This document shows positions 1 through 7,941 of a DNA stretch of 22,670 nucleotides, in pieces (the stretch's first letter is position 1; each line of letters starts with the position of its first letter). The translations under genes were made by a program, and so were the position numbers. The notes below the pieces were generated by a model. It ran no database searches. It was not told the origin of the DNA and was given only the letters and a program-made list of their open reading frames with translations. The DNA is from Fen-1077 sp050014355 (GTDB lineage: Bacteria > Chloroflexota > Dehalococcoidia > Dehalococcoidales > RBG-16-60-22), in NCBI GenBank assembly GCA_050014355.1, contig JBEKDL010000027.1:1-22670 (forward strand). Direction: 5' to 3'.

Positions 1-849
1 TACTATAACGTCTACTTCTCCAGCTTCGGCGGCGAAGCCCTTATCAGCGGCGATATTTCCAGCGCCCGGGGCGCCGCGGCCATCGACCCCAAGAAGGTTA
101 CCCAGCTTATAAAACCCGGCGAAAAAATCTCCTACTCCGAGATGATGGACAGGGCTTTCAAATTTTACTTCGGTGAAAAGAACGACCTGAAATATATCTC
201 GGAACACGGGTCCATCGATTGGAAGAAGCAGGTTATCGAAGCTTACTGGAGATGGTATGTCGATGTTCGCATTCCTATCTACCTCGAGCACCTGGCCGAG
301 CTTAAACCGGAGATAATGAAGAACGCCAAGACCATCGGTGTCGAGCTCGATTGGGAGCAGTTTACTCCTCTTACCAGCTTCTTTACGCCGCAAGTAGCCA
401 AGGAGGAGACCGGTGAGTTCGACCTGTACAGCTTCTCCTACCGGGATATACTCCACAACGGCACCTACACTATGGAAATGCCCTGGCTAGATGAAGTCAG
501 CCGGATGAACCCTTATACCTATAACATCACGATGAATGCCGATACGGCCAAGCAAAGGGGTCTGAAAGACGGCGACCTTATCTGTCTGGAGTCGTCCTAC
601 GGGCGCAAGACGACCGGTTATCTGAAGACCATGCAGGGCATGCACCCGAAATGTATCGCCATCGCGGCCTGCTCCGGCGCCTGGGCCAAAGGAGCGCCGA
701 TTGCTTACGGCAAAGGCACGAACTTTAATATTCTGCTTGAGTCTGACGTAAAGCATGCCTGCCCGGTATGCTGGAGCCAGGAAACAGCTACCATGGTTAA
801 AGTGTACAAGACCGACCACAGAGTCGAGTTTGATGGGGATAGGAGGTAA
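1..849 (+). CDS. Molybdopterin oxidoreductase catalytic subunit, C-terminal part (5' end cut by window)
   Basis: The reading frame is open from base 1, so this is the last 282 residues of a longer gene, and the ATG at 142 is internal. The end of the protein has the look of the molybdopterin-dinucleotide-binding domain of the DMSO reductase/CISM superfamily: the stretch NADTAKQRGLKDGDLICLES is the usual beta-barrel segment where a residue contacts the cofactor, followed by GRKTTGYLK. The next two genes are a four-cluster Fe-S protein and an NrfD-type anchor, which is the standard A-B-C order of polysulfide, tetrathionate, arsenate, DMSO or related reductases. The catalytic N-terminal portion (Fe-S site, Mo ligand, any Tat signal) lies outside the window, so the substrate cannot be named. 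Stop at 847-849, 6 bases before the next start. Family is firm; substrate unknown. Confidence 0.88.
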   Translation, partial: YYNVYFSSFGGEALISGDISSARGAAAIDPKKVTQLIKPGEKISYSEMMDRAFKFYFGEKNDLKYISEHGSIDWKKQVIEAYWRWYVDVRIPIYLEHLAELKPEIMKNAKTIGVELDWEQFTPLTSFFTPQVAKEETGEFDLYSFSYRDILHNGTYTMEMPWLDEVSRMNPYTYNITMNADTAKQRGLKDGDLICLESSYGRKTTGYLKTMQGMHPKCIAIAACSGAWAKGAPIAYGKGTNFNILLESDVKHACPVCWSQETATMVKVYKTDHRVEFDGDRR

Positions 850-855
850 ACCGCA

Positions 856-1512
856 ATGAGATGGGGAATGGCTATAGAACTTAAAAGATGCATCGGCTGC
901 TATGCCTGCGTGCTGGCCTGCAAAGCCGAGCACTTTCTCCCGCCCGGCATTTTCTGGAACCGGGTGCTCATCGGCGAGAAGGGAAAATATCCCGCGGTGA
1001 CCAAGCTCATCTATTCCGTGCGCTGCAACCACTGCGCCGACCCCAAATGCGTTAAAGCGTGCCCCACGGGCGCCACGCACCAGCGCGAGGACGGCATCGT
1101 CGTCGTCGATGAAGATAAATGCGTCGGCTGCCGCTACTGCATGGTGGCCTGCCCCTACCAGGCGCGCTCTTTCTACGAGGACGGGCATGGCGGGCAGCAT
1201 GAATACTTTCCGGGACAGGGACTGACTGAACACGAGAAAATGGGCAAGGTTTTATACCCCCACCAGCCGGGCGTCGTACAGAAGTGCGTCTTCTGCAAGG
1301 AAAGAATCGACGCCGGTATGGCCCAGGGACTGAAACCCGGTATCGACCGCGATGCCAGCCCCGCCTGTATGAATATCTGCCCCACCAAGGCGATTCACTT
1401 CGGCGACCTGGACGACCCGTACAGCGATATCAACCGGCTCATCAAAGAAAAGAAAGGACACCCTTTCCATGCGGAGTTCGATACCCAGCCGTCGATATTT
1501 TATATCGACTAA
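856..1512 (+). CDS. Four-cluster 4Fe-4S electron-transfer subunit (NrfC/DmsB/PsrB type)
   Basis: A 218-residue ferredoxin-like subunit that passes electrons between the membrane anchor and the molybdenum subunit. Sixteen cysteines fall in the classic DmsB-like pattern: C12-C15-C18-C22, C57-C60-C65-C69, C89-C92-C95-C99, and C144-C147 with C171-C175, enough for four cubane clusters. No Tat or Sec signal is seen, as expected since such subunits are carried out by the catalytic partner or remain inside. The ATG at 856 has AGGAGG at 841-846, which overlaps the end of the upstream gene, so translation is probably coupled. It lies between the Mo subunit and the NrfD anchor in one operon. Role is clear; the physiological donor or acceptor is not. 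Confidence 0.93.
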   Translation: MRWGMAIELKRCIGCYACVLACKAEHFLPPGIFWNRVLIGEKGKYPAVTKLIYSVRCNHCADPKCVKACPTGATHQREDGIVVVDEDKCVGCRYCMVACPYQARSFYEDGHGGQHEYFPGQGLTEHEKMGKVLYPHQPGVVQKCVFCKERIDAGMAQGLKPGIDRDASPACMNICPTKAIHFGDLDDPYSDINRLIKEKKGHPFHAEFDTQPSIFYID

Positions 1513-1542
1513 GCGGGAAATCGATAAGGAGGTTACAGGAAG

Positions 1543-2415
1543 ATGATGCAGATAAAACCCTGGGATTTCATGGTCAAATACACCCCGCAGCGGGAGTGGA
1601 TAGAAGGACACGGCATCATGGTGGCCTTCGCCATGTTCTTCGGCGGTATCAGCGGCGGCCTGTACCTGTCCTCGCTGTACTTCCACAGCCTGCTGGGCAT
1701 GTTCATCGCCTGGCTTCTGGCGATGGCGGCGGGTGTGACGGACATGGCGCACTTGAGCAAACCGATGCGGTTCTGGCGCATGATAAGCAAACCCGGAAGC
1801 TCCTGGATTTCCCGAGGCTTTATCCTGATATGGCTATTCCTCGGCGCGGCGATGATACAGCTGGCCATTTCACAGTGGGCGCCGGGCAATGCCTGGGAGA
1901 CCGTGTTCAAAGTGATGGCCGGTATCCTGGCCTTTGGCGTCGCGATATACAGCGGCTTCGTCGTCGGCTTTGTCGGAGCCATTAAAATCTGGAACTCCGG
2001 CCTCGTCCCCATACTGTATGTCATCTCCGGCCTGACCGCCGGGCTGGCGGTAGTCATACTGGTCAGCTTAAACGCGACCAACCTGGTAACGATAGCAGAC
2101 TATCTACTGGCGGGGCTGGTGGTCTACGCCATTTTCGTGGCGGTATACTTCTGGGTGGCCACCTATGAAAGCGCCACGGCCCGCGATTCGGCGGTAAGGG
2201 TGCTGCGGGGTCCCATCGCCCCGGTTTTCTGGCTCGGCGTCGTGCTCCTGGGCGTCGTTATCCCGATTGCCATGGTCGCGCCATTCTCCCTATCGCAGCA
2301 GGTATCATCGGCGGGCTTCGCCGTGGCTGGGGCATGCACCATTATCGGCGGAGTGGCGCTAAGGTACGTCATCCTGAAAGCTGGTATGTACACTCCCCTG
2401 CTGCCCGACGAATAG
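1543..2415 (+). CDS. NrfD/PsrC-like integral membrane quinone-interacting subunit
   Basis: A 290-residue, very hydrophobic protein with about eight predicted transmembrane helices and the NrfD-family opening: an amphipathic start, then a first helix rich in Gly and small residues (FAMFFGGISGGLYLSSLY). In CISM enzymes this subunit anchors the complex and exchanges electrons with quinone or menaquinone. AAGGAGG at 1526-1532 places the start at the ATG at 1543; a second ATG at 1546 is also possible. It is the last gene of the three-gene operon and is followed by a strong terminator at 2448-2478. Family assignment rests on hydrophobicity, length and position after the Fe-S subunit. Confidence 0.9.
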   Translation: MMQIKPWDFMVKYTPQREWIEGHGIMVAFAMFFGGISGGLYLSSLYFHSLLGMFIAWLLAMAAGVTDMAHLSKPMRFWRMISKPGSSWISRGFILIWLFLGAAMIQLAISQWAPGNAWETVFKVMAGILAFGVAIYSGFVVGFVGAIKIWNSGLVPILYVISGLTAGLAVVILVSLNATNLVTIADYLLAGLVVYAIFVAVYFWVATYESATARDSAVRVLRGPIAPVFWLGVVLLGVVIPIAMVAPFSLSQQVSSAGFAVAGACTIIGGVALRYVILKAGMYTPLLPDE

Positions 2416-2447
2416 ATAGCACGTTTATCATGAATTAGAAATAATTT

Positions 2448-2478
2448 AGAGAGGGGGGCGAAAGCCCCTCTCTTTTTT
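2448..2478 (+). terminator. Intrinsic terminator of the molybdoenzyme operon
   Basis: A perfect 9-bp stem (AGAGAGGGG at 2448-2456 with CCCCTCTCT at 2465-2473) closes an 8-base loop, and the run of T from 2473 to 2478 follows directly. It lies 32 bases after the stop of the membrane-anchor gene. Confidence 0.85.
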
Positions 2479-2480
2479 AT

Positions 2481-2592
2481 ATCAAAACTCAAAGCTAAAA
2501 AGTCAAAACCATAAGTAAAAAACTAAAACTGATAGAGCTTTGGGTTTAGCCATGGTATTGAGCTTTAACGTTTAACTTTCGAGTTGTTTTGC
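2481..2592. repeat. A/T-rich degenerate repeat with imperfect inverted symmetry
   Basis: The left half is rich in short variants of CAAA/TAAAA (2484-2530). The right half (2558-2590) is rich in the complementary TTTAAC/GTTTT words, giving an imperfect inverted arrangement. No gene is present. It may be a decayed miniature repeat or simply A-rich spacer; no other copy is seen in the window. Confidence 0.25.
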
Positions 2593-2599
2593 GTATAAT
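2571..2599 (+). promoter_or_regulatory. Possible sigma-70-type promoter of the DUF72-recN pair
   Basis: A perfect TATAAT at 2594-2599 lies 17 bases before the ATG at 2617. The -35 candidate TTTAAC (2571-2576) has 17-bp spacing but matches only half of the consensus. Transcription would begin very close to the ribosome-binding site AGGAG at 2606-2610. Confidence 0.45.
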
Positions 2600-2616
2600 G
2601 ACCACAGGAGATAGTT

Positions 2617-3510
2617 ATGCCTTCTGCGGCGAAAATTTATATCGGTACTTCCGGCTGGTCTTACCCGAAGGGCGAGGGCACCTGGAAAGGTTATTTCTAT
2701 CCCGCCGGTAAGATAAACGAGCTGGAGTATTACAGCCAGTTCTTTAATACTGTAGAAGTCAACAGCTCTTTCTACCGCCCGCCCGAACCCGCGTATGTCT
2801 CCAACTGGGTCAAACGTACTCCGCCGGGTTTCCTGTTCGCGGTCAAGCTCTGGCAGAAGTTCACCCACCCCGGGATGTACCAGGAGGCCACCGGAGAAGT
2901 GGCGGCCATCTCGCAGCAGGATGTGGACGTCTTTAGTCAAAGCCTGGAGCCGCTCGTAAAAAGCCGGAAGCTCGGGGCGCTATTAGCGCAGTTCCCGCCC
3001 AGCTTTAAAAACGACGATTACGGAAGACAGATACTGGCGGCGCTGGCCAGGACATTCGGGCAATACCCGCTGGCCGTGGAGCTACGGCACCGTAGCTGGA
3101 GCGATGACGCCGGGACGGCGGCGCTGCTCCGCCAGCACAATATAGCCTGGGTGCAGATTGATGAGCCGAAGTTCGTCACCTCGATAGCGCAAGAAGTGCC
3201 CCTGACTTCCGATATGGCCTATTTCCGCTTTCACGGCCGGAACGCGCAGGACTGGTGGACGGGCGATAGCGAAACCCGGTACCGGTATGACTATTCTCCG
3301 GATGAAATAAGCGAGCTTGCTGATAGGGTGAAGAAAGCCGCTGCCAGGACCAGGCTGCTCTTCGCCTTCTTTAATAACCACTGGAAAGCTTACGCCCCCC
3401 GCAACGCTAACGATATGAAGAAGGCTTTACAGCTTTCCTTCCAGGACTTGCCAATGCCGTCGGAGCTGCTGCAGGAAACGAATATAAAGAAAACCATGGA
3501 AGAGCGGTGA
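2617..3510 (+). CDS. DUF72 family protein (YecE-like TIM barrel)
   Basis: A 297-residue protein of the widespread DUF72 family, with no settled biochemical function. The characteristic opening IYIGTSGWSYP is followed by the NTVEVNSSFYRPP segment, the KLWQKFTHP stretch, and near the C-terminus FAFFNNHWKAYAPRNA; these are the conserved sequences of the family, and the length is typical (about 240-300). The ATG at 2617 is preceded by AGGAG with a 6-base gap. It ends 3 bases before the recN start, so the two are probably co-transcribed; such pairing may not reflect a shared function. Family certain, function unknown. Confidence 0.92.
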   Translation: MPSAAKIYIGTSGWSYPKGEGTWKGYFYPAGKINELEYYSQFFNTVEVNSSFYRPPEPAYVSNWVKRTPPGFLFAVKLWQKFTHPGMYQEATGEVAAISQQDVDVFSQSLEPLVKSRKLGALLAQFPPSFKNDDYGRQILAALARTFGQYPLAVELRHRSWSDDAGTAALLRQHNIAWVQIDEPKFVTSIAQEVPLTSDMAYFRFHGRNAQDWWTGDSETRYRYDYSPDEISELADRVKKAAARTRLLFAFFNNHWKAYAPRNANDMKKALQLSFQDLPMPSELLQETNIKKTMEER

Positions 3511-3513
3511 AAC

Positions 3514-5268
3514 GTGCTCGATGAACTGACCGTCAAAGGCTTCGGCATTATCGAGGAGATTAACTGGAAACTCGCCGGGGGATTGAACGTGATTACCGGC
3601 GAGACGGGCGCCGGCAAGTCCCTGGTGGTCGATGCCGTGGAAGCCCTGCTTTCCGGCCAGGTGCGGGAAGAAGATATCCGCCACGGCTCGGAAGAAGCCA
3701 GAATAGAGGGCGTTTTCAGCGTCGCTGACGGCAAAGGGGTTAACGCACTACGGGAACTGCTGGACGAGAAAGGCCTCGAAACCGGTGAAGACGCCCTGAT
3801 AATCACCTGCGATTTCCGCCGGGAGGGCCGCACTACGCCCAGGGTAAACCGCCACGCGGTGTCCCGCGCGCTGCTCCAGGACATTGGCAACGCGCTCGTC
3901 GATATCCACGGCCAGAGCGAGCACATTTCCCTGCTGCGCCGCAGCCAGCACCTGGATTTCCTGGATGCCTATGCGCACACGCTGGAGATAAGGCGTGTTT
4001 TCGGCGCTAAAGTAACGGCTTTGCACCAGATGGAGCGTGAAATCAAGTCTTTGACCCGCAGCGAACAGGAAATCGCCCGGCAGGTAGAGCTGCTCAATTT
4101 CCAGATTGAAGAAATCAATAGAGCGAAGCTGCGGGAAGGAGAAGACGCCGAATTAGGAAAAGAGCTGACCCTCCTGACATCCGCTGAAAAGCTGAAAGCG
4201 GCCTCCTACGAAGTATACCGCATTGTCTACGGTGAAGACGGCGCCGCGGCATCTGATTCCGCTCTGGATAGACTGGGCGAGGCCTTAGCGGCCATGAGGC
4301 ATATCGCGGAGATTGACCCATCGCTGCAAAAACAGCTGGCCTACCTGGAGGAGACCCTGCACGGACTCGAAGAGACGGCGCGTGACGTGCGTGCCTACGG
4401 CGAAAATTTGAGCTATGACCCGCGGCGCCTCGAAGAAGTGCAGAATAGACTCGAGCTTATTAAAAACCTCGAAAGGAAATACGGCGGCTCGATAAATGGC
4501 GTGCTGGAGTACCTGAAAAAAGCCGAAACAGAGTTGAGCGGAATTACCAATTCCGGCGAGCGCCGCGCACAGCTGGAAGTGGAGAGGGAGCGGCTGAAAA
4601 AAGAAATGGGAGCTTTAGCCTCCAGGCTTTCCAAAAAACGCGGCCAAGCGGCGCAAAAGCTGGCCGCGGCAGTGAAAAAAGAGCTGGCCGATTTGAGCAT
4701 GGCGCGGGTGGACTTCGCCGTGGCGATAACGCAGGAGCCATCATCGGAAGGAATCCCCTTGCCCGATGGCGCCTACTGCCGGTTCATCGCCACCGGCGTT
4801 GACGAGGTCTTTTTTGAAGCTTCGACCAACCCCGGCGAACCCCGGAAGCCGCTGGATAAAATCGCCTCAACCGGTGAAATTTCGCGCTTTCTGCTGGCCC
4901 TTAAAAGCGCCCTGGCCGAGGCGGACACCATTCCGGTGCTCATCTTCGATGAAATAGACATCGGCATCGGCGGTCGCAGTGGCGAGGTTATCGGCCGGAA
5001 GCTCTGGAGCCTGGCGAGGAGCCACCAGGTCATCTGCGTGACCCACCTGCCGCAGATAGCCGCCTTCGCCGATGCCCACTATAATGTCAGCAAACGGACA
5101 GCTGGCGGCCGGACGGTCAGCACTATCGAAGGACTGGAGGGCGAAGCGAGACTCAAAGAGCTGGCCGTGATGCTCGGCGGCCCGCGCTACACACCGAGCG
5201 CCCTTACCGCTGCCCGGGAGCTCATCGAGAAAGCGGAGGCCTGGGAAAAAGGGGCGTCAAAAGGCTGA
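3514..5268 (+). CDS. recN: DNA repair protein RecN
   Basis: A 584-residue SMC-like ATPase that acts early in double-strand-break repair, associating with DNA ends in the cytoplasm. The N-terminus has the RecN form (ELTVKGFGIIEE) with Walker A GETGAGKS at residues 29-36. A long coiled-coil middle follows, then the ABC signature at 452-458 (STGEISR), Walker B LIFDEID with D479-E480, and the IGGRSGEVIG and CVTHLPQIAAFAD segments that mark RecN rather than SMC or RecF. The signature is STGE instead of the usual SGGE. Start is GTG at 3514, 3 bases after the DUF72 stop, with only a weak upstream GGTGA. Length is normal. Identification is secure. Confidence 0.97.
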   Translation: MLDELTVKGFGIIEEINWKLAGGLNVITGETGAGKSLVVDAVEALLSGQVREEDIRHGSEEARIEGVFSVADGKGVNALRELLDEKGLETGEDALIITCDFRREGRTTPRVNRHAVSRALLQDIGNALVDIHGQSEHISLLRRSQHLDFLDAYAHTLEIRRVFGAKVTALHQMEREIKSLTRSEQEIARQVELLNFQIEEINRAKLREGEDAELGKELTLLTSAEKLKAASYEVYRIVYGEDGAAASDSALDRLGEALAAMRHIAEIDPSLQKQLAYLEETLHGLEETARDVRAYGENLSYDPRRLEEVQNRLELIKNLERKYGGSINGVLEYLKKAETELSGITNSGERRAQLEVERERLKKEMGALASRLSKKRGQAAQKLAAAVKKELADLSMARVDFAVAITQEPSSEGIPLPDGAYCRFIATGVDEVFFEASTNPGEPRKPLDKIASTGEISRFLLALKSALAEADTIPVLIFDEIDIGIGGRSGEVIGRKLWSLARSHQVICVTHLPQIAAFADAHYNVSKRTAGGRTVSTIEGLEGEARLKELAVMLGGPRYTPSALTAARELIEKAEAWEKGASKG

Positions 5269-5297
5269 ACCTTATCTGGGCTTGAATGAAGAACCGC

Positions 5298-5981
5298 TTA
5301 CCCCTGCAGCGCTTTCCTGCCCAGCACTTCTTGCCGGGTGTACCAAGATACCACCGCGCTAACAACATCATCAGGTTCATCGAAAACGCGCAGCAGGTCG
5401 AAGTCTTCCGGGGAAATCGCGCCGGAGGTCAGCACGCTGCCTTGCAACCACTCCAGGAAGCCGCGCCAGTATTCGCTATCGAAAAGTATCACCGGGAAGG
5501 GTTTTATTTTTTGAGTTTGTATCAGGGTCAGGATTTCAGTCAGCTCGTCGAGGGTGCCCAGGCCGCCGGGCATGATGACGAAGGCCGTGGCGTATTTAAC
5601 CAGCATGACTTTACGCACGAAGAAGTGGTTGAAGGTCATGGTCCTATCAGCGTAAATGTTGCACTTTTGCTCCTGGGGCAGCTTGATGTTCAGGCCGATA
5701 GATTTTACGCCTGCCCGGTGGCCACCCAGATTGGCGGCCTCCATGACGCCGGGACCGCCGCCGGTCATGATATTGAATCCGGCTTTGCCCAGCCGGAAGG
5801 CGGTCTCTTCGCACTGCTGGTAAATCCTGTCCCTCGGTTTCAAGCGGGCGGAGCCGTATATCGTCACCGCGGGAACGATATCGGCCAGGCTATCGAAGCC
5901 TTCCACCAGTTCGCCGATGATGCGGAACATCCGCCACGATTCTTCTTTGGCCATTTGGTTGATTTCATATTCGATAGCCAT
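5298..5981 (-). CDS. LOG family protein (TIGR00730-type nucleotide phosphoribohydrolase)
   Basis: A 227-residue Rossmann-like protein of the LOG family. Relatives hydrolyse nucleoside 5'-monophosphates at the N-glycosidic bond (cytokinin activation in plants and some bacteria, pyrimidine/purine nucleotide turnover in others). Diagnostic motifs are present: GSARLKPRD near residue 44, GGGPGVMEAANLGG, and PGGLGTLDEL containing the PGGxGTxxE signature with the catalytic Glu. Older databases call such proteins lysine decarboxylases, which is a misnomer. The ATG at 5981 has GGAGGGG just upstream on the minus strand. It converges with recN across 29 bases and lies downstream of the metallo-beta-lactamase gene on the same strand. 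Family firm; substrate not determinable. Confidence 0.93.
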   Translation of the reverse strand: MAIEYEINQMAKEESWRMFRIIGELVEGFDSLADIVPAVTIYGSARLKPRDRIYQQCEETAFRLGKAGFNIMTGGGPGVMEAANLGGHRAGVKSIGLNIKLPQEQKCNIYADRTMTFNHFFVRKVMLVKYATAFVIMPGGLGTLDELTEILTLIQTQKIKPFPVILFDSEYWRGFLEWLQGSVLTSGAISPEDFDLLRVFDEPDDVVSAVVSWYTRQEVLGRKALQG

Positions 5982-6007
5982 ATCCCCTCCATAAATGTAA
6001 TTAAGCG

Positions 6008-7429
6008 TCAGTCAAGGGTGACCGTGGTGTTATAAGCCGGCACCGACGCCTCGAAACCGGTCTTTTCCGTGAGGAATTCCCGGAATTTTTCCGCGGCGCC
6101 GGCCTCGCCGTGGGTGATGAAAACATGTCTGGGCTTGACCGAAAGCGCGGTAAACCAGCGCAAAAGCTCATCTCTATCGGCGTGGGCGGATAAACCCTGC
6201 AGATGGACGATGCGCGCCCGGACGGGATACTGCCGTCCGTATATTCTGACACTTTTAGCGCCGTCGAGAATCTGCAGGCCCAGGGTGCCTTCCGCCTGGT
6301 AGCCGACAAACAGGATAGTGCTCTCCGGCCGGGAGATGTTGGCCGCCAGGTGGTGCTTGATGCGGCCGCCGGTGCACATCCCCGCCCCGGCGATAATCAT
6401 CACCGTGCCCTTGATGTCGTTCAGGGCTTTGGATTCTTCGGTGGTTTCCACCGTTTTCAGACCGGGAAGGTCGAAAGGCGAACGGTTTTGGCGCAGCAGG
6501 TCTTTCGCCTCCTGGTCGAAGAGGTTGGAAAAGTTCTCATAAACCTTGTTGATTTTTGCCGCCATGGGGCTATCGAGGTAGACCTGCAGCCGCGGAATAC
6601 GGTTTGCCATGCGCAGGGCATTGAGGTAATACAGCACTTCCTGGGTGCGCTGTAGCGCGAAGCTGGGGACGATGATGTTACCGCCGGTTTTGAACGCCGA
6701 GTTCACTATTTCCACCAGGTTGTCGCTGATGTCCTCGGTGCCCTCGTGGGCGCGGTCGCTGTAGGTGGACTCCACTACGATATAGTCCGTCTGGCGGAAG
6801 ACACTGGGGTCGTGGAGAATCGGCCGGTCCCAGCGGCCGATGTCCCCGGAGAAGATGATACTCCTTTTTTCCCCGTTCTGGCTTATCAGCAGCCTTATCA
6901 TGGCCGAACCGAGGACATGGCCGGCATCGTAAAAAGTAGCCTCGATGCCATGTCCGAGGTTAACCGGCTGGTTATATTCCGCCGGCTTGAACAGCGGCAG
7001 TGTAGCCTCGGCATCGGCGACGGTATACAGCGGGATTTCCGGGTAAGGCCCTCTCTTGCCTTCCTTGATATGCCTCTTTTTCTTGTAGGCGGCGTCTTCT
7101 TCCTGCAGATGTGCCGAGTCAATAAGCATAATTTTTGCTATCTCGGCGGTGGCGCGGGTGCAGATAATCCTGCCGCGGAAACCCTCGTTGACAAGCCGGG
7201 GAAGCAGACCGCAGTGGTCGAGGTGGGCATGGGTCAGCAGCACGGTCTCCAGCCTATCCGGCGCGGTGCCGAAGGGCTCCCAGTTGCGGTACAGGAAGGC
7301 CCTCTCCTGGTAAAGACCACAGTCCACCAGTAATCTTGTGCCGTTTACTTCCACCTGGTAGCGGGAGCCGGTGACGCTTTTGGCCGCCCCCATGAAGCTT
7401 AACTTTATATCCATTACTGTGTTATTCAC
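6008..7429 (-). CDS. Beta-CASP metallo-beta-lactamase fold exonuclease (CPSF/YSH1-like)
   Basis: A 473-residue MBL-fold protein with the complete metal-binding set: HAHLDH at 67-72, DAGHVLGS at 168-175 (H171), SGD at 194-196. It then has the beta-CASP features: ESTY at 220-223, PSFALQRTQE near 255-264, AGMCTGGR near 349-356, the GLSAHAD motif at 412-418, and FITHGE at 437-442. Relatives are RNA-processing exo/endonucleases acting on mRNA or rRNA precursors in the cytoplasm. The longest start is GTG at 7429, overlapping the upstream stop by 8 bases; an ATG five codons later (7414) is equally possible, and neither has a clear ribosome-binding site. The overlap suggests translational coupling with the CoA-binding gene. 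RNase activity is inferred from the family. Confidence 0.93.
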   Translation of the reverse strand: MNNTVMDIKLSFMGAAKSVTGSRYQVEVNGTRLLVDCGLYQERAFLYRNWEPFGTAPDRLETVLLTHAHLDHCGLLPRLVNEGFRGRIICTRATAEIAKIMLIDSAHLQEEDAAYKKKRHIKEGKRGPYPEIPLYTVADAEATLPLFKPAEYNQPVNLGHGIEATFYDAGHVLGSAMIRLLISQNGEKRSIIFSGDIGRWDRPILHDPSVFRQTDYIVVESTYSDRAHEGTEDISDNLVEIVNSAFKTGGNIIVPSFALQRTQEVLYYLNALRMANRIPRLQVYLDSPMAAKINKVYENFSNLFDQEAKDLLRQNRSPFDLPGLKTVETTEESKALNDIKGTVMIIAGAGMCTGGRIKHHLAANISRPESTILFVGYQAEGTLGLQILDGAKSVRIYGRQYPVRARIVHLQGLSAHADRDELLRWFTALSVKPRHVFITHGEAGAAEKFREFLTEKTGFEASVPAYNTTVTLD

Positions 7430-7823
7430 CGCCGTGGAGCTTGATATGCTCTTTACGCATACACCTGTTCATGACTACTTTTAAGCCGGCCTTACGTGCC
7501 TCGGCGGCGGCTTCTCGATTAACGATGCCTTCCTGCATCCAGACGGCTTTGGCACCGATTTTGATGGCCTGGCGCACGATGGGGAGGACGTCTTCCGGCC
7601 GCCGGAAAATATCTACAACATCGACTTTTTCAGGTACCGCGGCGAGGTCGGGATAGCTGGTCTCCCCGAGTACGACCTTTTCAGCAGGATTGACCGGGAT
7701 AATTTTATAGCCGTGCTCTTTTAGGTATTTCCCGACGACATGGCTGGGGCGCTCGGCATTAGATGACAGGCCGACGATAGCCACGACATGGCTGCTATCA
7801 AGGATTTCCGCTGCGTCATTCAT
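7422..7823 (-). CDS. CoA-binding domain protein (YccU-like)
   Basis: A small single-domain Rossmann protein of the YccU/CoA_binding family, whose members bind CoA but have no well-defined reaction. The sequence shows VVAIVGLSSNAERPSH near the N-terminus (nucleotide-binding loop), YKIIPVNP, VDIFRRPED, and AVWMQEGIVN, all family hallmarks. I chose the ATG at 7823 (133 residues) because the family normally begins a few residues before the first beta strand. An in-frame ATG at 7856 would add 11 basic residues and cannot be excluded. The stop overlaps the start of the beta-CASP nuclease gene. The intergenic region upstream contains a perfect 10-bp inverted repeat. Confidence 0.9.
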   Translation of the reverse strand: MNDAAEILDSSHVVAIVGLSSNAERPSHVVGKYLKEHGYKIIPVNPAEKVVLGETSYPDLAAVPEKVDVVDIFRRPEDVLPIVRQAIKIGAKAVWMQEGIVNREAAAEARKAGLKVVMNRCMRKEHIKLHGGE

Positions 7824-7856
7824 GTCAATAGACCTGCGCTTTTTATATGATACCAT

Positions 7857-7935
7857 GATACCACAATCATGCCGCCATCAGTCAGGCGCTCCAGGGTAAA
7901 TTCCGGTTCGTAATTCAGCCTTACTTTGTGGTATC
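7857..7935. repeat. 10-bp perfect inverted repeat in the divergent intergenic region, candidate operator pair
   Basis: GATACCACAA at 7857-7866 is repeated as its exact complement TTGTGGTATC at 7926-7935. The shorter word GATACCA also occurs at 7849-7855, directly beside the left arm. The right arm ends 6 bases before the ATG of the transporter gene, where a ribosome-binding site would be expected but none is visible. The arms flank a 59-base spacer between two divergent genes, an arrangement consistent with a shared regulator; this is inference. Confidence 0.4.
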
Positions 7936-7941
7936 GTAAAT

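Noticed and set aside
5298..5981. LOG protein as a Thoeris ThsA-like (SLOG) partner of the TIR genes
   Set aside because: It is a standard standalone nucleotide phosphoribohydrolase in a housekeeping context almost 10 kb from the TIR array; no membrane or effector domain.
5286..6035. 249-codon plus-strand frame opposite the LOG gene
   Set aside because: The minus strand encodes an intact LOG protein with all motifs; the plus frame is composition-driven.
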